Shown here piece after piece: positions 1 to 8,453 of a DNA stretch of 64,000 nucleotides (position 1 is its first letter; every line of letters starts with the position of its first letter). The DNA comes from Lysobacter sp. GTDB taxonomy: Bacteria > Pseudomonadota > Gammaproteobacteria > Xanthomonadales > Xanthomonadaceae. The DNA is taken from positions 434,001 to 498,000 of the forward strand of contig DAHUXS010000013.1 in assembly GCA_027306995.1 (NCBI GenBank). The letters run 5' to 3'. The position numbers and the translations under genes were made by a program. The notes beneath the pieces were generated by a model. The model had not been told where the DNA came from. It searched no databases and saw only the letters and a program-made list of their open reading frames with translations.

Positions 1-1704
1 GACGACGCGCTGGCACAAAGCCTACGCCGCCTCGACCCATCGACGCCGGACGACGTGCTGGCCGCGGCATCGCTGGCATCGCTGGCAGTCGCCCAAGGCC
101 ACGCCGCGTTCGATCCGACGCAACCGCGTCAATTCGTCGATGCCGACCTGCCATGGCCGGACGCCGGAGCATGGCTACAGGCGTTGCAGGCATCGGGCTT
201 TGTTTCCACGCCGGGATTGCCGGAATCGGAATCGGTCGCCGCGCCGCTCGTGCTCGAAGGTGGTTTGCTCTACCTGCGTCGTTATCGCGAATACGAACGA
301 CGCTTGGCGCTGGGATTGCAGCGCATCGCAGGGCAGTCGCTTGAAGGCGATGACGCGACCATCCAATCACTGTTCGCAGCACTTTTCCCCGACGCCGCAA
401 ATGGCGATCTCCAGGCCCGCGCTGCCGAATTGGCCTTGCAGCGTGCGCTAGTGCTGATCACCGGCGGCCCCGGAACTGGCAAGACCACCACGATTGCTCG
501 CTTGCTTGTCCTGCGCATCGCCCAGGCGATCGCCGCCGGCAAACCGGCCCCGCGCATCGCGCTCGCCGCGCCGACGGGCCGTGCCGCCGAACGCATGTCG
601 GAAAGCCTGCATCGCGCCGCGCGTCAGCTGGAAGCATCGGGTGTCGATGGCGATCTGCTCGCGGCGTTGCCGTCCACCGCCAGTACGCTGCATCGACTGC
701 TCGGCACCATCGCGGACACGGCGCGCTTCCGCCACGATGCCGACAATCCGCTACCTTGCGACATCGTGGTGGTGGACGAAGCCTCGATGGTCGATCTGCC
801 GCTGATGTGCAAGCTGGTCGAAGCCGTCGCCGATGGCGCGCAATTGATCCTGCTCGGCGATGCCGATCAGTTGCCCTCGGTGGAAGCCGGCGACGTGCTG
901 GCAGCGATCCTGAGCGCCGACACGCTGCGCGATCATCGCGTGCATCTGCGGCGCGGCTGGCGTCAGAGCGCGGCATTGCAGCTGGCGCCGCTGGCGGAAG
1001 CCGTGCGCGAGGGCGCGTCCGCGGAAGCGCTCGCGTTGCTGCGCGATGGCAGCCTGTCCAACGTGCATTTCCATGAAGGCGTCGACGATCCGCTGCAGGC
1101 ACGACCGCGGCTCCTCGAACATTGGCGTGCGCTCGCCACGCTGGATGATCCCGCCGAAGCGCTGAAGCAAGCCAACCACCTGCGCTTGCTCACGGCATTG
1201 CGCGAAGGCCCGCAGGGCGCACGCGGACTCAATGCGCGGATCGAGGCATCGCTGTCCGGTCGTCGTATCGGCACGCCGCCAGCCTGGTTCCCCGGACGTT
1301 TGCTGCTGATCACCCGCAACCATTACCAGCAACGCCTGTTCAATGGCGATGTCGGCATCTGCCTTCCGGATGAACACGGCGTGCCGCTGGCATGGTTCGC
1401 CGGCGAAGGCGGTGTGCGTGCCTTCCATCCGGCGGCATTGCCTGCGCATGAATCGGCGTTCGCGATGACCGTGCACAAGGCCCAAGGCAGCGAATTCGAC
1501 GAGGTCTGGCTGCAACTGCCGCGTGCCGACAGTCGCGTCCTCAGTCGCGAACTGCTCTATACCGCCATCACCCGCGCCCGCGAGGTGCTGCATGTCGCCG
1601 GCAGCGCCGAGGTGATCACCGCCGCGTTGTCGCGACACGCCAGCCGCGTGTCGGGATTGGGTCGTAGACTCTCCACATTTTCCACACACCAGGAACCACA
1701 ATGA
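1..1704 (+). CDS. recD: Exodeoxyribonuclease V alpha subunit (RecD), 5' end cut by window edge
   Basis: RecD is the 5'-3' helicase subunit of the RecBCD nuclease, which processes double-strand breaks for recombination. The frame is open from base 1, and the first possible start inside the window (GTG at 55) falls within the expected N-terminal region, so the true start is probably upstream. A Walker A motif GGPGTGKTTT is encoded at about 463-492, a Walker B type DEAS motif at about 775-786, and a C-terminal UvrD-like segment with TVHKAQGSEF at about 1468-1497 and YTAITRAR at about 1558-1581. These are the usual superfamily 1 helicase motifs in the usual order. The stop codon overlaps the next start (ATGA at 1701-1704). 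recB and recC would be expected just upstream, outside the window. Confidence 0.95.
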   Translation, partial: DDALAQSLRRLDPSTPDDVLAAASLASLAVAQGHAAFDPTQPRQFVDADLPWPDAGAWLQALQASGFVSTPGLPESESVAAPLVLEGGLLYLRRYREYERRLALGLQRIAGQSLEGDDATIQSLFAALFPDAANGDLQARAAELALQRALVLITGGPGTGKTTTIARLLVLRIAQAIAAGKPAPRIALAAPTGRAAERMSESLHRAARQLEASGVDGDLLAALPSTASTLHRLLGTIADTARFRHDADNPLPCDIVVVDEASMVDLPLMCKLVEAVADGAQLILLGDADQLPSVEAGDVLAAILSADTLRDHRVHLRRGWRQSAALQLAPLAEAVREGASAEALALLRDGSLSNVHFHEGVDDPLQARPRLLEHWRALATLDDPAEALKQANHLRLLTALREGPQGARGLNARIEASLSGRRIGTPPAWFPGRLLLITRNHYQQRLFNGDVGICLPDEHGVPLAWFAGEGGVRAFHPAALPAHESAFAMTVHKAQGSEFDEVWLQLPRADSRVLSRELLYTAITRAREVLHVAGSAEVITAALSRHASRVSGLGRRLSTFSTHQEPQ

Positions 1705-2510
1705 GCCAGCGCAACGCAGACGACATCGATTTCCGCATCGTCGGCCACGACATGCAGTTCGTCGAAGTGGAGCTTGATCCCGGTGAAAGCGCGGTGGCCG
1801 AAGCCGGCGCGCTGATGTTCAAGGATTCCAGCGTGCAGATGGAAACCATCTTTGGCGATGGTTCGTCGGGCGGTGGCGGCCTGATGGACAAGCTGCTGTC
1901 GGCAGGCAAGCGCGTGGTCACCGGCGAAAGCCTGTTCACCACCGTCTATACCCATACCGGCAGCGGCAAGGCCAAGGTGGCGTTCGCGGCGCCCTATCCG
2001 GGCACGGTGCTGGCGCTGAAACTTTCCGATCTCGGCGGTCGCCTGATCTGCCAGAAGGACAGCTTCCTCGCCGGCGCCCGCGGCGTTTCGCTCGGCATCG
2101 CCTTCCAGCGCAAGATCCTCACCGGCCTGTTCGGCGGCGAAGGCTTCCTGATGCAGAAGCTCGAAGGCGATGGCTGGGTATTCGTCCACGCCGGCGGCAC
2201 CCTGGTGGAGCGCGAGTTGGCCGCGGGCGAACGCATCGACGTCGATACCGGTTGTGTGGTCGCCTATACCGGCGGCGTCGACATGGACATCCGCCGCGTT
2301 CCCGGCCTCAAGAGCATGTTCTTTGGTGGCGAAGGCGTGTTCCTGGCCACGCTCACCGGTCCCGGCAATGTCTGGCTGCAATCGCTGCCGTTTTCGCGCC
2401 TGGCCGGACGCATGTTTGCCGCGGCGCCCCAGGGTGGCGGGCAATCGCGTGGCGAGGGCTCGGTGCTCGGCAGCCTCGGACGCATCCTCGACGGCGACAA
2501 TTCCTTCTGA
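1701..2510 (+). CDS. AIM24/TIGR00266 family protein
   Basis: This 269-residue protein matches the TIGR00266/AIM24 family, a beta-rich double-stranded fold of unclear bacterial function; the yeast namesake is mitochondrial. Family features visible are the N-terminal stretch ending in AEAGALMF, a glycine-rich loop (GDGSSGGGG near residue 50), and the GVDMDI and FFGGEGVF segments in the C-terminal half. There is no signal peptide or membrane helix. The ATG overlaps the recD stop, so translation may be coupled, although a functional link to RecD is not implied by the family. The last 35 residues are Gly/Gln/Ser rich and likely disordered. Confidence 0.85.
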   Translation: MSQRNADDIDFRIVGHDMQFVEVELDPGESAVAEAGALMFKDSSVQMETIFGDGSSGGGGLMDKLLSAGKRVVTGESLFTTVYTHTGSGKAKVAFAAPYPGTVLALKLSDLGGRLICQKDSFLAGARGVSLGIAFQRKILTGLFGGEGFLMQKLEGDGWVFVHAGGTLVERELAAGERIDVDTGCVVAYTGGVDMDIRRVPGLKSMFFGGEGVFLATLTGPGNVWLQSLPFSRLAGRMFAAAPQGGGQSRGEGSVLGSLGRILDGDNSF

Positions 2511-2542
2511 TCGCCACGCGGTCGCCGCGTTACCATTCCCGC

Positions 2543-3148
2543 ATGGACGAATCCAATTCCCCCGACCAGCGCCACGGCGTCGCCCGTGCCGATGCCGAAG
2601 CCGCCGTGCGCACCCTGCTGCGCTGGGCTGGCGATGATCCGAGCCGCGAAGGCCTGCTCGACACGCCCAAGCGCGTGGTCAAGGCCTATGGTGACTGGTT
2701 CAGCGGCTATGCCATCGATCCCGACGACTACCTGCAGCGCACCTTCGAGGAAGTCGAGGGCTACGACGAGATGATCGTGCTGCGCGACATCGAATACGAA
2801 AGCCATTGCGAGCACCACATGGCGCCGATCATCGGTCGCGTCCACGTCGGTTACCTGCCGAAAGGCCGCGTAGTCGGCATCAGCAAGCTCGCGCGCGTGG
2901 TCGAGGCCTATGCCCGGCGCTTCCAGGTGCAGGAAAAGATGACCGCGCAGATCGCCCAGTGCATCCAGCGCGCGCTGCAACCGCAAGGTGTCGCGGTGGT
3001 GGTGGAAGGCGCGCACGAATGCATGACCACCCGCGGCATCCACAAGCGCGGCGTCAGCATGCTGACCTCCAGCATGCTCGGCACCTTCCGCGAGGACGCC
3101 CGCACCCGCAACGAATTCCTCGGCTTCATCCACTCGGGCCGGCGCTGA
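2543..3148 (+). CDS. folE: GTP cyclohydrolase I
   Basis: FolE converts GTP to 7,8-dihydroneopterin triphosphate, the first step of folate (and queuosine precursor) synthesis. The ATG at 2543 gives 201 residues, the normal bacterial length; a longer open frame upstream lies inside the preceding gene and is not needed. Zinc-binding residues are visible as SHCEHH (Cys and His) and HECM (Cys), and the family signatures ISKLARVV and TTRGIHK are present. It is 32 bases downstream of the AIM24-family gene on the same strand, so the two may share a transcript. Confidence 0.96.
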   Translation: MDESNSPDQRHGVARADAEAAVRTLLRWAGDDPSREGLLDTPKRVVKAYGDWFSGYAIDPDDYLQRTFEEVEGYDEMIVLRDIEYESHCEHHMAPIIGRVHVGYLPKGRVVGISKLARVVEAYARRFQVQEKMTAQIAQCIQRALQPQGVAVVVEGAHECMTTRGIHKRGVSMLTSSMLGTFREDARTRNEFLGFIHSGRR

Positions 3149-3243
3149 ATGGGGTGAAGCTTCGTTCAGTCATGGCACTTGCGCGCTTGTATGCTCTGCG
3201 CGAGATTTGCTCAGGAAAGACTTGATTCGCAGGGGAAAGCGTG

Positions 3244-3828
3244 ATGACCGGCAAGAATGGAAAGCAAAATCCAGGCACCGTGGCCGACGCGGCCACCGGT
3301 TCCGCCAGCCCGCCTGGCGAGCACAAGATGGAGCAGATTCGCGAGCTGATGTTCGGCAGCGTGGTCCGCGACTTCGAGCGCCGTCTGGGTGAACTCCATG
3401 ACCGTTTCGAAGCCGAATCCGCCCGCATTCTTGCCGATGGCCAGAAACGCGTCGCCGAGCTTGAAGCGCGGCAGGCCGCGAACATGGAACGCCTCCAGAA
3501 CCAGTTGCGGCAGGAATCGGCGGCCCGCACCGGCGCGTTTGAGGATGTCGACAGCCGTTTCAGCCAGTCGCTGCGCACCCAGTCGAACGAATTCACCGCC
3601 GCCCTGCAGCGCCACGAAGACGACGCCGTCGCCAGCGAAGCCCGGCTCCGCGAAACGATGGCGCGGCTCGAAGAACAGCTGACCCAGGCCCTGCAAGGCG
3701 CCAAGGAACAGTTCGCAGCTGGTCATCGCCGTCTCGGCGACGAAAAGGTGGCACGCGAGGACATGGCCGACATGCTGGCGGAACTGGCGCTGCGCCTGCG
3801 CGGCGCGGATGGTAGCGGAAACAGCTGA
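3244..3828 (+). CDS. Coiled-coil protein, first gene of the small-GTPase operon
   Basis: This 194-residue protein is not a family I recognise. After a polar N-terminus (about 30 residues) it is almost entirely predicted long helix, with a heptad-like pattern of Leu/Ala/Val and many Glu/Arg/Gln from about residue 35 to 180. No signal peptide or membrane helix is visible, so it is probably cytosolic. A purine-rich site (AGGGGAAAGC) precedes GTG 3241/ATG 3244; I chose the ATG. The next gene starts 10 bases after its stop, and the following genes overlap each other, so all four are probably made together. A scaffold or oligomerising role is inference from the coiled coil and the context. Confidence 0.7.
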   Translation: MTGKNGKQNPGTVADAATGSASPPGEHKMEQIRELMFGSVVRDFERRLGELHDRFEAESARILADGQKRVAELEARQAANMERLQNQLRQESAARTGAFEDVDSRFSQSLRTQSNEFTAALQRHEDDAVASEARLRETMARLEEQLTQALQGAKEQFAAGHRRLGDEKVAREDMADMLAELALRLRGADGSGNS

Positions 3829-3838
3829 GGCGCCCGCC

Positions 3839-5545
3839 ATGAGCGGCGACTACGACCGACTGCGCCATCTGCTGGTCGATACCGAGAGCAATCGCCTCGA
3901 CGCGCTCGAAGAAAAGCTGGACGGCGCCACGGCGGAATTGGGCCGGGTTCCGGACATCCTCGCCGAGGATATCGAACAGAACCTGCAGGACGGGCGGCGC
4001 ACGCGACTCGGCGATGCCCTTGCGGAAGCGACCACCGGCTCGCTGGAGCTGGCGGTACGGCGCAAGCCGGAAACGGTGGTGAATGCCGTCTACCCGGTGA
4101 TCGGTCCGGCCATCCGCCGCTCCATCGCCGAGGCATTGCGCGAAATGGCGGACGGTTTCGACAGCTCCATGCGCGAGACCTTCAGCCTGCGCGCGCTGCG
4201 TTGGCGTTTCGAAGCGTGGCGCACCGGCATTCCCTATGCATGGGTGGTGTTGCGGCATACCACGCGCTACCAGGTCGAACACCTGTTCCTGATCGAACCG
4301 GGGAGCGGCCTGCTGCTCGGCCATGTCACCGCCGAAGGCCTGCCCGAGCTCGATGCCGATGCCGTGGCCGGAATGTTCACCGCGATCAACCAGTTCGTCC
4401 GCGATTCGGTATCGGTGGACGGTCGCGATGGCGGCATCGGCTCGGCGATGGTGGGTGGTTACCACCTCGCGGTCAGCGAAGGCCCGCATGCCCGTCTCGT
4501 GGCCTTCGTGCGTGGCGTTCCCGACCAGCATTTCGGCGTTCGCCTCGACGAAACCAACGAAGCGCTGCACGCGTACCACGGTAGCCAGCTGGGCGTGGAT
4601 GCCGCCATGGGGGATCCGGAGCGCGCCTTCATCGACCAATCCCAGCTGGAGGCGTTGAATCCGCTCGACCAGCCGCAGGCCGGGCCACAGCAGGGCCAAC
4701 GCAGGATTGCCTCTCGCGTGCTCGGGGTCGTTGCCGTCGTGGCGCTGATCTACGGGGTGCTGCAGCTGCGCTGGTACCTGCGGTCGTCCGCACTGCACGA
4801 TCATCTGGCAGCGGAGCCGGGGCTGCTGATTACCGGCTGGGACGACAGCCATCGCAACAAGCTGGTCATCGACGGGTTGATGGATCCCCAGGCCGAAAGC
4901 GCCAAGGCATGGGTTGCCGCGCATGCCGCTGACGTTGGCGTCACCTGGAACGTGCGACCGTATGCCTCGCTCGAGCCGGCCATCATCCGTCGCCGTGTCG
5001 CTGGGCGTCTGGGTTTGGGTGAGGCAAACGTGGAATACCGACAGACTGAAGGATCGGTCCGATTGCGCGGCGAAGTGCCGTTCACGCAGTGGTATGCCGC
5101 GACACAGCCGGGCGCCGTGCAGCTGGATTCCGCGCGACTCGATGCCAGCGGCCTCGCTTATCCGGGCAAGCCGCAAATCGATGCATTGATCCAGCGCATC
5201 GAATCGGCAAAGGTCACCTTCGACAGCGGGACCGCGCAGCCCAGCACCGGCATGGACCAGAAGGTCGGCGACCTGATGCACGACATCGACGCACTGGTGG
5301 CGGAAGGCCAGTCGCGCGGGATTGCATTCCGCCTCAAGGCCTCCGGTTTCACCGACGAAGCAGGCAGCTACGAACAGAACCGCAGCCTGCGCCAGCAGCG
5401 TTCGGAATGGCTGGCCACGCGCGCGATGAAGGCGCTCAAGTCGCCCTCGTCGGTCACCATCGACCAATCCGCCATCTACATCCTGCCCGGCTCCAGCGTG
5501 CGAGCCACGTCGCTCACCGTTGAACCTTTCCCGGCAAAGCCATGA
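3839..5545 (+). CDS. Membrane protein with cytosolic N-terminal region, one TM helix and OmpA-like C-terminal domain
   Basis: The start chosen is ATG 3839 (568 residues), 10 bases after the previous stop and behind a GAGG site; an ATG at 3809 overlaps the previous gene. Residues 1-285 have no signal peptide and look cytosolic. Within them a segment around residues 140-240 (HLFLIEPGSG, then DADAVAGMFTAINQF, then LVAFVRG) has the strand-helix-strand pattern of Roadblock/longin-type domains; this is inference. A single membrane helix lies near residues 290-312. The periplasmic part has a region resembling BON-type repeats (DGLMDPQAES, then VEYRQ..GSVRLRGEV) and ends with an OmpA/MotB-like peptidoglycan-binding domain (about 455-560: FDSG, SGFTDEAGS, NRSLRQQRSEWL). 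The stop overlaps the GTPase start (ATGA), so it is probably the membrane partner of that GTPase. Confidence 0.8.
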   Translation: MSGDYDRLRHLLVDTESNRLDALEEKLDGATAELGRVPDILAEDIEQNLQDGRRTRLGDALAEATTGSLELAVRRKPETVVNAVYPVIGPAIRRSIAEALREMADGFDSSMRETFSLRALRWRFEAWRTGIPYAWVVLRHTTRYQVEHLFLIEPGSGLLLGHVTAEGLPELDADAVAGMFTAINQFVRDSVSVDGRDGGIGSAMVGGYHLAVSEGPHARLVAFVRGVPDQHFGVRLDETNEALHAYHGSQLGVDAAMGDPERAFIDQSQLEALNPLDQPQAGPQQGQRRIASRVLGVVAVVALIYGVLQLRWYLRSSALHDHLAAEPGLLITGWDDSHRNKLVIDGLMDPQAESAKAWVAAHAADVGVTWNVRPYASLEPAIIRRRVAGRLGLGEANVEYRQTEGSVRLRGEVPFTQWYAATQPGAVQLDSARLDASGLAYPGKPQIDALIQRIESAKVTFDSGTAQPSTGMDQKVGDLMHDIDALVAEGQSRGIAFRLKASGFTDEAGSYEQNRSLRQQRSEWLATRAMKALKSPSSVTIDQSAIYILPGSSVRATSLTVEPFPAKP

Positions 5546-6045
5546 AATCGATTTCCCGCAAAATCATCCTTCTTGGCGATTTTGCCGTTGGCAAGACCAG
5601 TACGGTCGCGCGTAGCGTGCGCAACACCTTCTCCGACTCCTACCTGACCACGGTTGGCGTGCGCGTGGATAGCAAGGCGATGACGCTCGACGGCGATCTG
5701 CAGTTGCGACTGGTGCTGTGGGACATCGCCGGCGCCAATGCGCTGGACCAGTTGCGCAGCAACTACGTGGTGGGTGCCCAGGGCATCTTGCTGGTGGCCG
5801 ATGGCACGCGCGAAGACACCGTGGATACCGCGCTGGGATTGCGTGATCAGGCGTGGCGCCTGCTTGGCCGCCAGGTCCCGAGCGTGTTGATGCTCAACAA
5901 GTCCGATCTCGCCGATGCATGGACGATCTCGCAGGACAGGATCCGTGAGTTGCAAGTGCAGCTGCCCACCTTTACCAGCAGCGCCAAGTTGGCAACCGGG
6001 GTCGAGGAAGCATTTGCCGCGCTTGTGCAGGAGTTGATGTCGTGA
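5542..6045 (+). CDS. Ras-like small GTPase
   Basis: This 167-residue protein is a free-standing Ras/Rab-superfamily GTPase. All G boxes are visible: G1 GDFAVGKT (12-19), G2 Thr37 in TTVG, G3 WDIAG (60-64), G4 NKSD (119-122) and G5 TSSAK (145-149). The residue after the G3 glycine is Ala65, where Ras has the catalytic Gln61, so intrinsic hydrolysis is likely slow and may depend on a partner. There is no C-terminal lipidation motif. The ATG overlaps the stop of the OmpA-like gene and its own stop overlaps the next start (TGATG), which argues for a stoichiometric complex. The closest known logic is MglA/MglB, where a small GTPase works with a Roadblock protein; no direct orthology is claimed. 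Confidence 0.9.
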   Translation: MKSISRKIILLGDFAVGKTSTVARSVRNTFSDSYLTTVGVRVDSKAMTLDGDLQLRLVLWDIAGANALDQLRSNYVVGAQGILLVADGTREDTVDTALGLRDQAWRLLGRQVPSVLMLNKSDLADAWTISQDRIRELQVQLPTFTSSAKLATGVEEAFAALVQELMS

Positions 6046-7520
6046 TGGCGAAGCGCCAGCGTGCGCCTGCTGGCACGGCGGCGCGCGACGAGAGCATGCT
6101 GCCCGTTGTGGTCACGCTCAATGCGAACGACGAGCTTGTCGATGTCGTTGGCGACTTCGAATCATTCGTGGCCGAAGGCGACACTACCGACGCGGTGGTG
6201 GCGCGATTGTCGATGCTTGCGTATGGCGAAGGCGGCTTGCCCGAACGCCTCGGCGCGGTCGAGGTCTCGGACAATCATTTCGCCGACATCAACATGTTCC
6301 TGGAGGACGAGTTCCGTCATTTCGTGTTGCGCGATGTTTCCGCGGCGATGCGATCGCTGCGCGCGCGCCAACAACTCGGCCATGAAGCCGAACTCGAGCA
6401 ATGGCGCATCTCGAAACCGACGGACAGGAAGATTCCCGGCGGCGTTGGCATTTTGCCGCGGTCGGACCGGGTCTTCCGGCAGGGCGCGGGACTGTTCGAG
6501 ATGGTGTCGGCGGAAATGCGCGAGTCGTTGCTGCTGCTCAGCGGGCATGTCCAGCTCCTGGCGCGCCGGTTGCAGGGCAACCCCGCCTTGCTGGCCTCGG
6601 TGGCGGCGATGCAGCATGCGGTGATGCGCCTCGACGCGTTGTCCTCGAACGCGATGATCGGCCTGGGCGAAATGACGACGGGCAAGGACCAGCGCGGCAG
6701 GATCAACCTCGACGGCCTTGCTGGGTTCCTGCAGGACTCGTTTGCGCTCCAGGCCAGCATGCGCGGGATCGCCCTCGAACTTCGGGTTCCGGAAAAACCG
6801 GTGCTGATCGAAGTGGACGACCTGGCCTTGCGCAGGCTGCTGGTCAACCTGATCGTGCATGCCCTGGATGGCATGGATCGCGGCGAATTGCGGGTCCAGC
6901 TCAGGGCGAAGGATTGCGAACTCGAAATCGAACTCGAAGCGGAGCCGGGCGGATTGTCCGTGGCGCGTTTCGGTGAACTGGTGACAACCGTCGACCTGCT
7001 GCATTCCAATGCGCACGGGAATCTCCTGCTCGCCGCCAGCCAGACACTCTTGCAGCGGTTGAATGCCGACATCGAATTGGTCGAACGCGTCGAAGGCGGG
7101 CATCTGCTCTGGGTGCGCATTCCGATCGCGATCGGGGCCGCCGAAGCGACGGATTCCGCGGTGGCAAGACCCCAGGACGACGCGCTGGACGCACGGCTGG
7201 TCGCCGTCTCGCTGGCCGATCGCGGATTGGCACAGCGGGTGATCGCCATGCTGCGAACCCAGGGCGTCCCGGCCATCGAAATCGGGACGCTTGGGCGCAT
7301 CAAGGCGCTGGCGCGCAATGGCGATCTGCGCGCCGTGGTGGTCGCGGACAACGGGCAGGATGCCGCGGCATTGGTCGGGCATCCGATGCTGATCGTGGCG
7401 GCAAGCGACGATGGGCGGGACGACGATGGCTGGACGCACGATGGCAGCGTGATTCGAGTGTCTGCGACGATTGGTGACGAAGCCTTGCGGGAAGCGCTCG
7501 ATACGATGTTGATTGGCTGA
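6045..7520 (+). CDS. Degenerate sensor histidine kinase-like protein (predicted pseudokinase)
   Basis: The 491-residue protein has an N-terminal PAS-like region (about 20-100), a two-helix dimerisation-like region (about 145-205), a GHKL ATPase-like region (about 220-355) and a C-terminal segment that resembles a receiver fold (about 375-490). The dimerisation helix reads VSAEMRESLLLLSGHVQLL, which aligns with the usual SHELRTPL motif but has Ala156 at the phosphoacceptor His. In the N-box, NLIVHALDG aligns with NLLSNAIKF and has His272 where the metal-binding Asn should be. A G1 DxGxG motif is not found. It is therefore probably not an active kinase and may act as a scaffold or sensor for the GTPase, whose stop it overlaps. 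A GTG at 6042 is an alternative start. Confidence 0.72.
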   Translation: MAKRQRAPAGTAARDESMLPVVVTLNANDELVDVVGDFESFVAEGDTTDAVVARLSMLAYGEGGLPERLGAVEVSDNHFADINMFLEDEFRHFVLRDVSAAMRSLRARQQLGHEAELEQWRISKPTDRKIPGGVGILPRSDRVFRQGAGLFEMVSAEMRESLLLLSGHVQLLARRLQGNPALLASVAAMQHAVMRLDALSSNAMIGLGEMTTGKDQRGRINLDGLAGFLQDSFALQASMRGIALELRVPEKPVLIEVDDLALRRLLVNLIVHALDGMDRGELRVQLRAKDCELEIELEAEPGGLSVARFGELVTTVDLLHSNAHGNLLLAASQTLLQRLNADIELVERVEGGHLLWVRIPIAIGAAEATDSAVARPQDDALDARLVAVSLADRGLAQRVIAMLRTQGVPAIEIGTLGRIKALARNGDLRAVVVADNGQDAAALVGHPMLIVAASDDGRDDDGWTHDGSVIRVSATIGDEALREALDTMLIG

Positions 7521-7530
7521 TGGGGAAGGG

Positions 7531-8433
7531 ATGATCCAGATAGATGACATGGCTACGTTCGTCGCCGTGGTCGAGACCGGCAGCGTGACTGCGGCGGCCA
7601 ACCGGCTCAATACCACCAAGTCGGTGGTCAGCCGCCGTCTCAGTGACCTGGAAAGAGAGCTCGGCACGACGCTGACCGAACGCGGCGCACGCGGCGCCAG
7701 AACCACCGAGGTGGGCGCGGTCTACTACGCGAAGTGCCTGCGTATCCTAGAGTCCATCCACGCCGCGAACGATGTCGTTGCCGGATTCAACAATGTCGTT
7801 TCCGGGCCGTTGAAACTCGTCCTCTCGCGCACCATGCACGATGGGCTGATCGAATCCGCGCTCAACCGGTTCGTGCTCGAGCATCCCGAACTGGTTCTCC
7901 AGATCGACGTTCCGGGGCCGGCCGGCTTGGCCGAACTGGATTTCGACGCCGTCCTTCAATCCGGTGAACCCGATGGCGCCGACCTGATCGCGCGCCCGCT
8001 GTTCGAATTCACCAACGTGATTTGCGCGAGCCCCGACTACCTGCAGCTTCGTGGCATGCCGCAGACGGCGGACGACATGGTCGACCACGACGTATTGCTG
8101 GACGCCACGAGCGGCATGGAAGACTGGTGCTACCTCACCCACGGGAAATGGACGGCGCTCAGGTTCCGGACGCGCATGTCATGCAGGGAGCCCAGGCAGT
8201 TGCTCTCGGCGGCACTGGCAGGCGTCGGGTTGTATATGGCGCCGGAGTCCATCGTCGCCGGACTTGTTTCGGCGGGGCGGCTGCAACGCGTCCTTCCCGA
8301 ACTCACGCTGCCGCGCAACCAGTTCTCGGTCTTCTATCCCCGCAGCAGGCGGACATCGAGGAAGGTCCAGTTGCTGCTGTCATTCCTGCGCGATGCATTT
8401 GAATCCGAAAGCGCGATTCCGGTTTCGGACTGA
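7531..8433 (+). CDS. LysR-family transcriptional regulator
   Basis: This 300-residue protein has the LysR layout: an N-terminal winged helix-turn-helix (FVAVVETGSVTAAANRL, then SVVSRRLSDLERELG) and a substrate-binding domain from about residue 90. The ATG at 7531 follows a GGGGAAGGG site; a TTG at 7513 would extend it by six residues. It lies 10 bases after the pseudokinase gene and on the same strand, so it may be transcribed with the GTPase operon. LysR regulators are usually divergent to their targets, and here no divergent gene exists, which leaves the target unknown. Confidence 0.9.
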   Translation: MIQIDDMATFVAVVETGSVTAAANRLNTTKSVVSRRLSDLERELGTTLTERGARGARTTEVGAVYYAKCLRILESIHAANDVVAGFNNVVSGPLKLVLSRTMHDGLIESALNRFVLEHPELVLQIDVPGPAGLAELDFDAVLQSGEPDGADLIARPLFEFTNVICASPDYLQLRGMPQTADDMVDHDVLLDATSGMEDWCYLTHGKWTALRFRTRMSCREPRQLLSAALAGVGLYMAPESIVAGLVSAGRLQRVLPELTLPRNQFSVFYPRSRRTSRKVQLLLSFLRDAFESESAIPVSD

Positions 8434-8453
8434 AGCTTGTGTAGGTTTGTTAT

